Below, in pieces: positions 17,856 to 26,920 of a DNA stretch of 36,617 nt. Origin of the DNA: an uncultured Caulobacterales bacterium. GTDB lineage: Bacteria; Pseudomonadota; Alphaproteobacteria; Caulobacterales; Caulobacteraceae. A model generated the notes under the pieces. That model saw nothing but the letters and a program-made list of their open reading frames with translations. It did not search any database and was not told the origin of the DNA. The DNA lies in NCBI GenBank assembly GCA_903851655.1, contig CAINOV010000300.1, positions 1 through 36,617 on the forward strand, read 5' to 3'. Position 1 is the stretch's first letter, and each line of letters starts with the position of its first letter. Both the position numbers and the translations under genes were made by a program.

Positions 17856-19526
17856 TCAACCGCAGACCGGATCCCGGGCCTTGCGCGGTCGCCGGGCGCG
17901 GCGGGCGCGCGGCCCGGCAGCGGCGTCTGCAAAGCGGGCGATGGCCGCATTCAGGGCGGCGGGCGCCAGGGGCTTGGTCAGGAAATCGTCCATCCCCGCC
18001 TCGAGGCAGGCGCGACGGTCATCCTCGAAGGCGTTGGCGGTGACCGCTGCGATCGGCGTCGTGACCCCGAGGGCGCGCAGCCGCCGGGTCGCCTCCAGAC
18101 CGTCGACCCCCGGCATCCGGACATCCATCAGGATCAGGTCATACGGGACCGCGGACGCCGCCGCGATCGCCTCTTCGCCGGTGGCGGCGCGGTCCACCAC
18201 GCACCCCATCCGGCGCAGCAGGGCCGTCGCCAGCAGGGCGTTGACGGCGTTATCCTCCGCCAGCAGCACCCGCAGGCCGGATGAGGCGGCGGTCTTGCCG
18301 GCGCGCTCGTCCTCCTGCAGGTCCGGAGGGGCCGCCGCCGGCGCGGCCGGCTGCCCGATCACCGTGTAGAGCCGGGAAATGATGGACGATCGGCGCAGGG
18401 GCTTGATCAGATATCCCTGATACCCCGCGGCGCGAAAGGCGCTGATCCGGTCCCGCGCCTCCGGGGGCAGCATGACGAAGGCCGCCACGCCCCGGGGCGG
18501 CCGGGTCAGCGGCGCGACCCCGTCCGTCGACGGGTCCACCAGCACCGCGTCACAGAACCGGTCAATGGCGTCAAAGCCGCTCGCCAGAACCGCCCGCGCC
18601 CCGCTGGCCCGGATCTGGGCCAGCGCCGCCTCTCGCACCACCGGGGATGCGGAGATCACCGCCACGGTGCGGCCGGACAGGGGGCGAGCGGACGGCGTCA
18701 GCGCCTCGGCCACGGGGAAATCGGCCTCGAACCAGAACTCGGCGCCCCAGTAGGCCTCGTCGGACACCCGCAGATTGGCGACGCCCAGCTCCGCGCCCAT
18801 GGCGTCGGCGATCCGCCGCACAATGGCCAGACCCAGGCCCGCGCCGCCCGCGGCGGCGCCCTGCCGGGTCTGGAAGAACTCGTCGAACAGGCGCGACTGG
18901 GTGTCGGGGGACACGCCGGGGCCCGTGTCGCGGACGGCCAGGCGCAGGCGCACCCGCCGGTCGCCGGCCGGTCGCACCCGGGCGCTGATCAGAACGCCGC
19001 CGCCGCCGCCATGGGCCGTGGTCATTTTCACGGCGTTTCCGGCCAGGTTGAACAGCACCTGCTTCAGGCGGCCGTCGTCGGCGAGGATCGGCGGCGCGTC
19101 CCGGTCGATGGCCCAGGCGATGTCCAGTCCTGCGGCGTGGGCCCTCGGCGACAGAAGCTCGGCGACGCCCATCAACAGGCCCTCCAGCCCCACCGTGCGG
19201 GGTTCGAGATCCAGGCGGCCGGACTCCAGCTTGGCGAGGTCGAGAATGTCATTCACCAGCGTCAGCAGGTGCTCGCCGCTGAGCTGCAGGGCGTTCAGAT
19301 AGGAGCGCTGGGTGTCGTCCAGCGGCGTTTCCGCCAGAAGTCCGGCCATGCCCAGGACGCCGTTGAGGGGCGTGCGGATCTCGTGGCTCAGGGTGGCGAG
19401 GGCGCCGACCCGGGCCAGCAGGCCGCGCCCGCCCGTCGCCGCGCCCGTGACAACGCCTGTCACAGCGCCCGTCGCGGCGCCCGTCGCAGCGTCCGCCGCC
19501 GTCCCGTCTGGATCAACCAAGGCCAT
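17856..19526 (-). CDS. Soluble hybrid histidine kinase with two receiver domains
   Basis: A 556-residue signalling protein with no membrane segment and no PAS, GAF or other recognisable sensor domain. After an Ala/Thr/Gly/Val repeat (residues 13-33) comes a HisKA dimerisation domain with phospho-accepting His48 in ATLSHEIRTPLNG. An HATPase_c domain follows (N-box FNLAGNAVKMT, DTGPGVS, GGAGLGLAIV). A first receiver-like domain at about residues 285-390 has lost the usual acidic pair (VISAS where DD is expected) but keeps VLVDPS and LIKPL. The C-terminal receiver is complete: LLAEDN, LILMDVRMPGVDG and TKPL. It probably relays phosphate internally to the last receiver and on to a separate phosphotransferase. 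It starts 35 bases after the comM stop, so the two may share a transcript. Confidence 0.88.
   Translation of the reverse strand: MALVDPDGTAADAATGAATGAVTGVVTGAATGGRGLLARVGALATLSHEIRTPLNGVLGMAGLLAETPLDDTQRSYLNALQLSGEHLLTLVNDILDLAKLESGRLDLEPRTVGLEGLLMGVAELLSPRAHAAGLDIAWAIDRDAPPILADDGRLKQVLFNLAGNAVKMTTAHGGGGGVLISARVRPAGDRRVRLRLAVRDTGPGVSPDTQSRLFDEFFQTRQGAAAGGAGLGLAIVRRIADAMGAELGVANLRVSDEAYWGAEFWFEADFPVAEALTPSARPLSGRTVAVISASPVVREAALAQIRASGARAVLASGFDAIDRFCDAVLVDPSTDGVAPLTRPPRGVAAFVMLPPEARDRISAFRAAGYQGYLIKPLRRSSIISRLYTVIGQPAAPAAAPPDLQEDERAGKTAASSGLRVLLAEDNAVNALLATALLRRMGCVVDRAATGEEAIAAASAVPYDLILMDVRMPGVDGLEATRRLRALGVTTPIAAVTANAFEDDRRACLEAGMDDFLTKPLAPAALNAAIARFADAAAGPRARRARRPRKARDPVCG
19429..19500. 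repeat. 12-bp tandem repeat inside the hybrid kinase N-terminus
   Basis: Six adjacent 12-base units starting at 19429, 19441, 19453, 19465, 19477 and 19489 are variants of GCGCCCGTCGCG. Read on the minus strand they encode repeats of the type Ala/Val-Thr-Gly-Ala/Val. Because the unit is a multiple of three, a change of copy number would lengthen or shorten the linker before HisKA without a frameshift. Confidence 0.8.
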
Positions 19527-19561
19527 CGGGCGATCCTAGCCGCCCGGGCTTAACGTCAGAC

Positions 19562-21130
19562 TTAAATGTCCGGCCTGAAGGGCGCGGACCCCTCCGGCGT
19601 CACCCCCGGCTGGCCGTCGAACCGCGCCCGACGATACGCCAGCGACTCGGCGATATGGACGCGGCGGACGGCGACCGCGCCGTCGAGATCCGCGATCGTG
19701 CGCGCCAGCCGCAACACCCGGCTCCATCCCCGGGCCGTGAGGGCGCCGGAGTCCGCGGCCCGGGTCAGCAGGGCGTGGCCCGCCGCGTCCGGCCCGGCGA
19801 TCCGCTCCAGCACCCGCCCGTCGATGCGGGCGTTGAGCCCCTCCCCCGCGGGCAGGCCCGCGGCGACCCCACGCTCCAGCTGCCGCGCCCGGGCGTCCGC
19901 CACCCGGACGGCCACCCGGGCGCTGTCCTCCCCATCGGCAGGCAAGGCCATGTCCGCCGCCGAGACCGGGGGCACATCCACGTTCAGGTCGATCCGGTCG
20001 AGCAGCGGGCCGGAGATCCGGCCCTGATAGTCCCTCTGGCATCGGGGCGCCCGGCCGCAGGCGCCCCGCCCGTCGCCGCCGACCCCGCAGCGGCAGGGGT
20101 TCATGGCCGCCACCAGCTGGATGCGGGCCGGATAGCGGACATGGGCGTTGGCCCGGGCCACCACCACCTCTCCGGTCTCGAGGGGCTGGCGCAGGCTGTC
20201 CAGGACCTGGGGCGAGAATTCCGGAAGCTCATCCAGGAACAGGACGCCATTGTGCGCCAGCGACACCTCTCCCGGCCGCGCGCGGGCTCCGCCGCCCACG
20301 AGAGCGGCCATGCTGGCCGAGTGGTGCGGCGCCCGATAGGGCCGCGCACGGGAGAGCTCTCCCCGCGCGATCAGGCCGGCGACGGAATGGACCATGGAGG
20401 TCTCCAGCAGCTCCCGCGCCGTCAGGGGCGGCAGGATCCCCGGAAGGCGACTGGCCAGCATCGACTTGCCCGAGCCCGGCGGACCGCAGAACAGCAGGTT
20501 GTGGCCCCCCGCCGCGGCGATCTCCAAGGCGCGGCGGGCGTGCTCCTGCCCCTTCACATCCTGCAGGTCGGGACCCGGCGGCCCTTCGCGAAGATCGCCG
20601 GCGGACGGCGGGCTCAACACCTGGACGCCGCGGAAGTGGTTGATGAGGCTGATGAGGGAGCGCGCCGCCAGGATCGGCACCTCTCCCGCCCAGGCGGCCT
20701 CGGCGCCGCAGGCCTCGGGACAGATCAGGCCCAGCCCCAAGGACCCCGCCGTCAGGGCCGCGGGCAGGGCCCCGGCGCTGGCCGCCAGCCGTCCGTCGAG
20801 GCTCAGCTCGCCGAAGGCCAGCCAGCCGGACAGCGCATCCTCCGGCACCACGCCCATGGAGGCCATCAGGGCCAGCGCGATGGGCAGGTCGTAGTGACTG
20901 CCCTCCTTCGGCATGTCCGCCGGCGCCAGGTTCACCACCAGACGCTTGGCCGGAAGGGCGAGGCCCAGGCTGGAAAACGCCGCCCGGACTCGCTCGCGGC
21001 TTTCGGCCACGGCCTTGTCGCCCAGCCCCACGAGGATGAAGTTCACCATCCCCGAGCTGGTCTGCACCTCCACATCGACGCGCCGGGCCTCGACGCCCTC
21101 GAATGCGGCCGTGACGATCCGCGCGGCCAC
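19562..21130 (-). CDS. comM: YifB/ComM-family AAA+ ATPase (Mg chelatase-like)
   Basis: A 522-residue AAA+ protein. The N-terminal ChlI-like domain (VDVEVQTSSGMVNFILVGL, VNLAPADMPKEG, YDLPIALALMA) is followed by the ATPase core with Walker A CGPPGSGKS, Walker B VLFLDELPEF, and AMNPCRCG. The C-terminal domain contains YQGRISGPLLDRIDL. ComM is a hexameric helicase that promotes branch migration when single-stranded DNA is integrated during natural transformation. The frame is open to an ATG at 21184, but the GTG at 21130 has a strong GGAGGAGG five bases upstream and matches the family start, so I use it. The hybrid kinase follows on the same strand. Confidence 0.94.
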   Translation of the reverse strand: MAARIVTAAFEGVEARRVDVEVQTSSGMVNFILVGLGDKAVAESRERVRAAFSSLGLALPAKRLVVNLAPADMPKEGSHYDLPIALALMASMGVVPEDALSGWLAFGELSLDGRLAASAGALPAALTAGSLGLGLICPEACGAEAAWAGEVPILAARSLISLINHFRGVQVLSPPSAGDLREGPPGPDLQDVKGQEHARRALEIAAAGGHNLLFCGPPGSGKSMLASRLPGILPPLTARELLETSMVHSVAGLIARGELSRARPYRAPHHSASMAALVGGGARARPGEVSLAHNGVLFLDELPEFSPQVLDSLRQPLETGEVVVARANAHVRYPARIQLVAAMNPCRCGVGGDGRGACGRAPRCQRDYQGRISGPLLDRIDLNVDVPPVSAADMALPADGEDSARVAVRVADARARQLERGVAAGLPAGEGLNARIDGRVLERIAGPDAAGHALLTRAADSGALTARGWSRVLRLARTIADLDGAVAVRRVHIAESLAYRRARFDGQPGVTPEGSAPFRPDI

Positions 21131-21252
21131 CCGTGCCTCCTCCCATGCTGGCGCATTTAGGCGGTCAGGTTTCCGTGATTTCAACCCTGATGGGCTTTTT
21201 CAGACAATCTGTCGCAATCGGAGGGCGCGGAACGGATCGCGCGCGCCGTCGG

Positions 21253-22134
21253 TCACAGGGCCGCGGGCGGCGTCTCCCGCTGGCCGGCGATGTGCGACAG
21301 CACCGCCGCGGCGAACCCCCGGCCCCCGTCCGGAGACTGGGCGAAATAGAGGTCCGGCTCGATCGCCTCGAGCTCCATCAGGGCCAGCCGCCCGTCCAGG
21401 CGGCGGATGAGGTCGATCCGCGCATAGACAATCCCCGCCGGCGCCGCCGCGAGGACGGCCTCGGCCAGATGGAGCGCTTCGCCCTCTGGAACCAGGGTCT
21501 CGAAAAGCCCCCCGAACTGGGGTTGCACCCGGAAATCGGAGGCCGCCGCCCGCTTGCGCACCGCGTGACTGAACCGGCCGGCGAAATAGAACAGGGACAG
21601 CTCGCCCTCCGAATTCACGCTGGGCAGGAAGGGCTGGACCATGGCGCCGACCGCCGGGTCCGGGACCGGGTCGCCGCGGCGGTGGCGCACGGTCCGATGG
21701 GATCCGGCGGACACCAGCGGCTTGATCACCAGGTCCTCGGTTCCGAACGCGTCGCACGCCGCCGACAGCATCTCCGCAGACGCGACCGCGGGCGTCAGGG
21801 TGGGAATCACGGTCACCCCGGAGGCGCCCAGCTCCTGGAGATAGGTCTTGGAGGTGTTCCACCTCAGCACCTGCGGCGGATTGACCAGGGGGAGGGACGG
21901 ATCCCACGTGGCGAGGATCTGGTCCCAGAGCTGCGGCTGGAAATGATAACCCCAGGCGAGGGTCGCCAGCACGCCGTCGACGCCCGACGGAACCGGATCG
22001 ACCCAGGGATGGGCGATCACCTCCACGCCGAACGCGGCGAACAGCGTCCGGTAGGCGCCGATGGGCGCGGGCGTCCCGGTGGTGTAGGTCGGCTCCGCCG
22101 GGTCGGGACACAGGACGGCGATCTGGCGGATCAT
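21253..22134 (-). CDS. ATP-grasp ligase-like protein (RimK/glutathione synthetase fold)
   Basis: A 293-residue ATP-grasp protein. Seen: the N-terminal pre-ATP-grasp strand IAVLCPDP, LATLAWGYH, VNPPQVLRWNTSKTYL leading into the ATP-binding lid, DLVIKPLVSAGSH as the nucleotide-binding Lys segment, and a C-terminal IVYARIDLI and LALMELEAIEPDLYF, which holds the Mg-binding acidic residues. Members of this group join an acyl phosphate to an amine or thiol; the wording resembles cycloserine-synthetase (DcsG)-like and uncharacterised RimK-type ligases rather than canonical GshB. Substrates are unknown. The ATG at 22134 overlaps the TGA of the secreted protein upstream (ATGA), showing tight coupling. 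Confidence 0.82.
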   Translation of the reverse strand: MIRQIAVLCPDPAEPTYTTGTPAPIGAYRTLFAAFGVEVIAHPWVDPVPSGVDGVLATLAWGYHFQPQLWDQILATWDPSLPLVNPPQVLRWNTSKTYLQELGASGVTVIPTLTPAVASAEMLSAACDAFGTEDLVIKPLVSAGSHRTVRHRRGDPVPDPAVGAMVQPFLPSVNSEGELSLFYFAGRFSHAVRKRAAASDFRVQPQFGGLFETLVPEGEALHLAEAVLAAAPAGIVYARIDLIRRLDGRLALMELEAIEPDLYFAQSPDGGRGFAAAVLSHIAGQRETPPAAL

Positions 22135-22568
22135 CGGGGCTCGCGGGGTTGCGGAGTGGGCGGCGCGGCCGGACCGATCGTGGTCTCCCGCGGGAGGGGC
22201 GGCGGGTGGTCCGCCGCCTGACGGTGGGCGACGACCGCGGCGCTGACGCAGTCGGCGGGCGACGGGTCGGGCTGGCCGCGCCGCCGCGGACCGGCGATGG
22301 CCGATGTCACCTTCAGCCCCCGCTCGGTCTCGCGAAAGGCGACGAGAAGGGCGCAGGACTCGAGCCGATAGGTCCACAGGGCGCCTCCTCCCTCCCCATG
22401 GGCGACGTCCGGTTCGCCCAGCAGCTGGCGCACCGCGTCCGGGGACTCGCCCTCCAGCGCATGGGGGGTCACGACCGCCGGTGGCGTCGCCGCGGATCGC
22501 GCCGGGCCCGGCGCGACGGCCCACAGCGCGGTGACGAGGGCAAGGGACAGGGCGGCGCACGGCGTCAT
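22131..22568 (-). CDS. Secreted small protein with BamE/SmpA-like domain
   Basis: A 145-residue protein starting with a Sec-type signal sequence (hydrophobic core ALSLALVTALWAVA, likely cleaved after ARSA or nearby). A small domain at about residues 36-95 reads LEGESPDAVRQLLGEPD, then ALWTYRLESCALLVAF, the pattern of SmpA/OmlA/BamE-like folds that sit at the envelope. The C-terminal 50 residues are Pro-rich and probably disordered. It is the first gene of a minus-strand group running through the ATP-grasp protein. Its real role is unknown; the resemblance is structural and inferred. Confidence 0.7.
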   Translation of the reverse strand: MTPCAALSLALVTALWAVAPGPARSAATPPAVVTPHALEGESPDAVRQLLGEPDVAHGEGGGALWTYRLESCALLVAFRETERGLKVTSAIAGPRRRGQPDPSPADCVSAAVVAHRQAADHPPPLPRETTIGPAAPPTPQPREPR

Positions 22569-22643
22569 CCGGCGGTCCTAGCCCATTTCGGCGGCCGCAT
22601 GAACCGCTTCGGTCTCGGGCGCCCGATCATTTCGTGGCGTCCA

Positions 22644-22671
22644 TTGCCCCGGCGGTGCGTGACGCTATACT
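22644..22671 (+). promoter_or_regulatory. Candidate promoter for the PfkB kinase-his gene group
   Basis: TTGCCC at 22644-22649 and TATACT at 22666-22671 are 16 bases apart. The second element extends to GCTATACT, close to the Caulobacter housekeeping -10 pattern GCTANAWC. Transcription would start near 22678, about 30 bases before the kinase ATG at 22709. No experimental support is available here. Confidence 0.5.
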
Positions 22672-22708
22672 CCGCCCCCCTTGAGCCATCCCCCGAATTG
22701 AGAACCCG

Positions 22709-23704
22709 ATGCCCGCTTCCTACGACGTCTGCGCCGTCGGCAACGCCATTGTCGACGTGATCGCGCCGGCGGACGACGCCTTTCTGGACTCCGAGGGTCT
22801 GACCAAGGGGGCGATGATCCTCATCGACGACAGCCGCGCCGACACCCTCTATGCGCGCATGGCCGCCGGGATCGAGGCGTCCGGCGGCTCGGCCGGCAAC
22901 ACGGTGGCGGGGGTGGCCAGCCTGGGCGGCTCGGCGGCCTATGTGGGAAAGGTCGCCACGGACAAGCTGGGGGAGATCTTCCGCCACGACATCACCGCCC
23001 AGGGCGTCCATTTCCAGCCGCAGCCCCTCCCCGCCGGCGGACCCGGCACCGGCCGCTGCCTGATCAATGTGACTCCCGACGGCCAGCGGACCATGTGCAC
23101 CTATCTGGGCGCCGCCAACCTGCTGACGCCTGCGGACGTGGACGCCGAGGTGGTTCGCGCCTCCTCCATCGTCTATCTGGAGGGCTATCTGTTCGACCCC
23201 GACGAGGCGCGGCTGGCCTTTGTCAAGGCCGCGCGGATCGCCCGGGACGCCGGCCGGAAGATCGCGCTGACCCTGTCCGACGCCTTTGTCGTCGACCGGC
23301 ACCGGGCCTCGCTGCTGGCCTTCATCGACAGCGAGATCGACATCGTCTTCGCCAACGAGGCCGAGGCCCGCTCCCTGTTCCAGACCGACGACTTCGACAC
23401 CGCCGCGGCCCTGCTGGGGGCGCGGACCAAGACCGCCTGCGTCACGCGGGGGGAGCACGGCTCCGTCATCCTGTCCGACGGCGTCCGGGTCGATGTGCCT
23501 GCAGCACCCGCGGCCCAGGTGCTTGACACCACCGGCGCCGGGGACCAGTACGCGGCGGGCGTGATGTTCGGCATGGCCCGGGGCCTTGCGCCGGCGATCT
23601 GCGGGCGTCTGGGTTCCATCGCCGCCGCCGAGGTCATCGATCACTACGGGCCCCGCCCGCAGGTCTCGCTGAAGTCCCTGGCGCGCGCGGCGGGGATCAT
23701 CTAG
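22709..23704 (+). CDS. PfkB-family carbohydrate/adenosine kinase
   Basis: A 331-residue ribokinase-fold kinase. Seen: YDVCAVGNAIVDVI at the N-terminus, the substrate-binding GGSAGNTVAGVASLGG, and the C-terminal PfkB signature DTTGAGDQYAAG, with catalytic Asp279 and the anion-hole GAGD. Alphaproteobacterial proteins with this N-terminus are usually annotated adenosine kinase, converting adenosine to AMP; other nucleosides or sugars are possible. It is followed after 60 bases by hisB, so it may be the first gene of the histidine group. An adenosine-recycling enzyme next to histidine genes would make sense because the pathway consumes ATP and releases AICAR. Confidence 0.85.
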   Translation: MPASYDVCAVGNAIVDVIAPADDAFLDSEGLTKGAMILIDDSRADTLYARMAAGIEASGGSAGNTVAGVASLGGSAAYVGKVATDKLGEIFRHDITAQGVHFQPQPLPAGGPGTGRCLINVTPDGQRTMCTYLGAANLLTPADVDAEVVRASSIVYLEGYLFDPDEARLAFVKAARIARDAGRKIALTLSDAFVVDRHRASLLAFIDSEIDIVFANEAEARSLFQTDDFDTAAALLGARTKTACVTRGEHGSVILSDGVRVDVPAAPAAQVLDTTGAGDQYAAGVMFGMARGLAPAICGRLGSIAAAEVIDHYGPRPQVSLKSLARAAGII

Positions 23705-23764
23705 CGGTCGCCGCCCGCCTCCGGCGCGGGCGGAGATCGCGCATGTCCAAGGAGCTGTCGACCG

Positions 23765-24379
23765 ATGACCGATGCGCGCCCTGACCTTCGGCCCCGCATG
23801 GCCGACGTCGTCCGCGAGACCCGGGAGACCCGGATCCGCGTGAAGCTGGACCTGGACGGAACCGGCGTCTGCCGGATCTCCACGGGCATCGGCTTCTACG
23901 ACCACATGCTGGACAGCTTCGGTCGTCACGGGGGGTTCGACCTGGAGGTCGAGGCGACCGGCGACCTGCACATCGACATGCACCACACCGTCGAGGACGT
24001 GGGCATCGTTCTGGGCCAGGCCTTCGCCCAGGCCCTGCCAGGCTTCAAGGGCGTCCGCCGGTTCGGCCACGCCTATGTGCCAATGGACGAGACCCTGACC
24101 CGCTGCGCCGTGGACCTGTGCAATCGGCCCTATCTGATCTGGAAGGTGCAGTTCACCCGTGACAAGCTCGGCGACTTCGACACGGAGCTGTTCCGCGAGT
24201 TCCACCAGGCCTTCGCCATGAACGCCGGCGCCTGCGTGCATCTCGAAACCCTGTATGGCGAGAACAACCACCACATCGCCGAGAGCGGGTTCAAGGCCCT
24301 AGCCCGGGCCCTGCGCACGGCGGTGGAGATCGATCCGAAGACCGCCGGTCAGGCCGCCTCGACCAAGGGCGTGCTCTAG
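23765..24379 (+). CDS. hisB: Imidazoleglycerol-phosphate dehydratase HisB
   Basis: A 204-residue enzyme that converts imidazole glycerol phosphate to imidazole acetol phosphate (histidine biosynthesis, sixth step). The metal-binding histidine motifs are present: [32 protein letters not shown] and ENNHHIAE, which build the di-manganese centre. It is the monofunctional dehydratase, without the histidinol-phosphatase domain of E. coli HisB. The ATG at 23765 follows AAGGAG nine bases upstream. Five bases separate its stop from hisH. Confidence 0.97.
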   Translation: MTDARPDLRPRMADVVRETRETRIRVKLDLDGTGVCRISTGIGFYDHMLDSFGRHGGFDLEVEATGDLHIDMHHTVEDVGIVLGQAFAQALPGFKGVRRFGHAYVPMDETLTRCAVDLCNRPYLIWKVQFTRDKLGDFDTELFREFHQAFAMNAGACVHLETLYGENNHHIAESGFKALARALRTAVEIDPKTAGQAASTKGVL

Positions 24380-24384
24380 CGGCC

Positions 24385-25029
24385 ATGCGAACCGTCGCAC
24401 TGATCGACTATGGGTCCGGCAACCTGCCCTCCGCTGAAAAGGCGTTGTGGGCGGCGGCCAGGGACCTGGGCGAGGCCCGGGACATCCGCGCCACGGCGGA
24501 CGCGGACTTCGTCGCCCGGGCGGACAGCATCGTGCTTCCCGGCGTCGGCGCGTTTCGCGCCTGCATGGCCGCCCTCACCGCCCGGGACGGCCTGGTGGAC
24601 GCGATGACCACGGCGGTGCGGGGCCGCGGCGTCCCGTTCCTGGGGGTCTGCGTCGGCATGCAGCTGCTGGCCGATCGCGGCCATGAGTTCGGCGAGGCGG
24701 CGGGCCTGGGCTGGATCGGCGGCGACATCCGCCGTCTCGAGCCCGCGACCCATGAGGCCAAGGTGCCGCACATGGGCTGGAACACCCTCCATCCCCGCCG
24801 GGACCACCCCCTGCTGCGGGGCATGGCGGACGGAGAACACATGTACTTCACCCATTCGTTCGCCTTCCACGCCGCCGACGACGCCGACAGCGCGGCGGAG
24901 GTGGATCACGGGGGCCGGTTCTGCGCCATGGTCGCCCGGGACAACATGGCCGGCGTTCAGTTCCATCCTGAAAAAAGCCAGGCGGCCGGCCTCGCCCTGG
25001 TGCAGCGCTTCCTGGAGTGGCGACCGTGA
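24385..25029 (+). CDS. hisH: Imidazole glycerol phosphate synthase, glutaminase subunit HisH
   Basis: A 214-residue class I glutamine amidotransferase that hydrolyses glutamine and passes ammonia to HisF. The catalytic triad is visible: Cys89 in [10 protein letters not shown], with His194 and Glu196 in VQFHPEKS. The N-terminal [10 protein letters not shown] and LPGVGAF are typical. The stop overlaps the likely hisA start (GTGA at 25026-25029). Confidence 0.97.
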   Translation: MRTVALIDYGSGNLPSAEKALWAAARDLGEARDIRATADADFVARADSIVLPGVGAFRACMAALTARDGLVDAMTTAVRGRGVPFLGVCVGMQLLADRGHEFGEAAGLGWIGGDIRRLEPATHEAKVPHMGWNTLHPRRDHPLLRGMADGEHMYFTHSFAFHAADDADSAAEVDHGGRFCAMVARDNMAGVQFHPEKSQAAGLALVQRFLEWRP

Positions 25030-25772
25030 TCCTTTATCCCGCCATCGACCTGAAGGGCGGCCATTGCGTACGGCTGCTCAAGGGGGACATGAACGCGGTG
25101 ACCGTGTTCAACGACAATCCGGCGGATCAGGCGGCGCAGTTCGTGCGCGACGGCTTCCAGTGGCTGCACGTGGTCGATCTCGACGGGGCGGTGGAGGGCC
25201 GGTCCATGAACGCGGCCGCCGTCTCCGCCATTCTCCAGGCGGTTGCCGTGCCGGTCCAGGTGGGCGGCGGCATCCGCACCCTGGAGGCGATTGAGGCCTG
25301 GCTGGAGGCCGGGGTCAGCCGGGTGATCCTGGGGACCGTGGCCGTCAGCGATCCCGGCCTGGTCCGCGCCGCCGCCGCCGCCTTTCCGGAACAGGTGGCC
25401 GTCGGCATCGACGCCCTTGACGGCCGGGTCGCCGTCAAGGGCTGGGTCGAATCGTCGGATCTGTCGGCGGTGGACCTCGCCCGTCGCTTCGAGGACGCCG
25501 GCGTCTGCGCCCTGATCGTCACCGATATCGGCCGGGACGGAACCCTGGGCGGCGTGAATGTCGACCAGGTGGGCGAGGTGGCGGACGCCGTGGGCATACC
25601 GGTGATCGCGTCCGGCGGCATGGCCTCCCTGGACGACATCGCGGCCCTGAAGGCGCGGCCGGGCGCGCAGATCGCCGGCGCCGTGCTGGGCAAGGCGCTC
25701 TATACGGGCGCCATCCGGCCGGCAGAGGCGCTGAGCGCCGCCCGGCGCGCCGCGCCGCGGGCGGCGGGCTGA
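25026..25772 (+). CDS. hisA: ProFAR isomerase HisA
   Basis: A 248-residue TIM-barrel enzyme that catalyses the Amadori rearrangement of ProFAR to PRFAR. Catalytic Asp8 (YPAIDLKGG) and Asp129 ([15 protein letters not shown]) are present, as are the phosphate loops VGGGIR and ASGGMAS. I choose the GTG at 25026, which overlaps the hisH stop, starts the protein at the usual ILYPAIDLK and has TGGAG about eight bases upstream. An in-frame GTG at 25017 would add three residues. Confidence 0.95.
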   Translation: MILYPAIDLKGGHCVRLLKGDMNAVTVFNDNPADQAAQFVRDGFQWLHVVDLDGAVEGRSMNAAAVSAILQAVAVPVQVGGGIRTLEAIEAWLEAGVSRVILGTVAVSDPGLVRAAAAAFPEQVAVGIDALDGRVAVKGWVESSDLSAVDLARRFEDAGVCALIVTDIGRDGTLGGVNVDQVGEVADAVGIPVIASGGMASLDDIAALKARPGAQIAGAVLGKALYTGAIRPAEALSAARRAAPRAAG

Positions 25773-25778
25773 ACCGGC

Positions 25779-26537
25779 ATGATCAAGACCCGCGTCATCC
25801 CCTGCCTGGACGTGAAGGACGGCCGCGTGGTCAAGGGCGTGAACTTCGTGTCCCTGCGCGACGCCGGCGACCCGGTGGAGCAGGCCCGGGCCTATGACGC
25901 CGCCGGCGCCGACGAACTGATGTTCCTCGACATCACCGCCTCCTCGGACAATCGCTCGGCGATCCTCGACGTCATCGCCCGCACCGCCGATGTGTGCTTC
26001 ATGCCCCTGTCCGTCGGCGGCGGCGTGCGCACGGTGGACGACGCCCGTCGCCTGCTGCGAGCCGGGGCGGACAAGGTGTCGGTGAACACCGCCGCGGTGG
26101 AGGATCCCGACCTGGTGGCCCGCATGGCCGACGCCTTCGGCGCCCAGTGCGTCGTGGCGGCGGTGGACGTGAAGCGCGTGGCGCCGGACCGCTGGGACGT
26201 GTTCACCTATGGGGGCCGCAAGGACACCGGCATCGACGCCCTGGACTATGTGCGGCGGATCGTCGCCAAGGGCGCGGGGGAGATCCTGCTGACCTCCATG
26301 GACCGGGACGGCGCCCGGACCGGCTATGACCTGCCCCTGCTGCGGACCGTGACCGACGCCGCGCCGGTGCCGGTGATCGCCTCCGGCGGCGCTGGGAGCA
26401 TCCCGCATCTGGTGGCGGCCGTGATCGAAGGCGGCGCCGACGCCGTGCTGGCCGCATCCATCTTCCACTTCGGCGAGATCTCCATCGCCGACGCCAAACG
26501 CGGCCTGGCCGCCGCCGGCGTTCCCGTCCGCCTGTGA
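25779..26537 (+). CDS. hisF: Imidazole glycerol phosphate synthase, cyclase subunit HisF
   Basis: A 252-residue TIM barrel that combines PRFAR with ammonia from HisH to give imidazole glycerol phosphate and AICAR. Catalytic Asp11 ([15 protein letters not shown]) and Asp130 (VAAVDVKR) are in their canonical places, and the phosphate-binding SVGGGVR and ASGGAGS loops are intact. It starts six bases after hisA, and the hisE start follows closely. Confidence 0.97.
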   Translation: MIKTRVIPCLDVKDGRVVKGVNFVSLRDAGDPVEQARAYDAAGADELMFLDITASSDNRSAILDVIARTADVCFMPLSVGGGVRTVDDARRLLRAGADKVSVNTAAVEDPDLVARMADAFGAQCVVAAVDVKRVAPDRWDVFTYGGRKDTGIDALDYVRRIVAKGAGEILLTSMDRDGARTGYDLPLLRTVTDAAPVPVIASGGAGSIPHLVAAVIEGGADAVLAASIFHFGEISIADAKRGLAAAGVPVRL

Positions 26538-26554
26538 CCCCGGCGAGGCCCCCG

Positions 26555-26920
26555 ATGACCCCTGCGCAACCCTCTGTAGAGCCGCCCTCCGGCCCGACTC
26601 TCGGCGAGGTGCTGGCGCGCCTCGAGGCGACCATCGCGTCGCGACACGGCGGCGACCCCGCGGCGTCCTACACGGCGCGACTGCTGACGGACCCCCGCCT
26701 CGCCGCCAAGAAGCTGGGCGAGGAGGCGGTCGAGACGGTCATCGCCGCCGTGGCGGCGGACAAGGCCGCCCTGGCGGCGGAAAGCGCCGACCTGCTCTAT
26801 CACTGGCTGGTGGTGCTGGCGGCCGCGGGCGTCTCCACGGCGGAGGTCGCCGCCCGCCTCGTCCAGAGGGAAGGCGTCTCGGGACTTGAAGAAAAGGCGT
26901 CGCGGGGCGGCATCTCCTAG
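26555..26920 (+). CDS. hisE: Phosphoribosyl-ATP pyrophosphatase HisE
   Basis: A 121-residue all-alpha NTP pyrophosphohydrolase that removes pyrophosphate from phosphoribosyl-ATP (second histidine step). Seen: SYTARLLTD, then [14 protein letters not shown] and [13 protein letters not shown], the acidic helices that bind Mg. The ATG at 26555 has GAGG six bases upstream. A GTG at 26534 overlapping the hisF stop would add seven residues. It is the last gene of the his group; no hisI, hisG or hisD is in the window. Confidence 0.93.
   Translation: MTPAQPSVEPPSGPTLGEVLARLEATIASRHGGDPAASYTARLLTDPRLAAKKLGEEAVETVIAAVAADKAALAAESADLLYHWLVVLAAAGVSTAEVAARLVQREGVSGLEEKASRGGIS

Noticed and set aside
16463-18043. 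A 526-codon plus-strand open frame across the AmpG-type and kinase genes.
   Set aside because: Gln/Arg/His/Gly-rich shadow; both minus-strand genes here have clear motifs.
19550-19565. TTAA-N8-TTAA between comM and the hybrid kinase, resembling a CtrA site.
   Set aside because: The spacing is eight rather than seven, and one half overlaps the comM stop codon.
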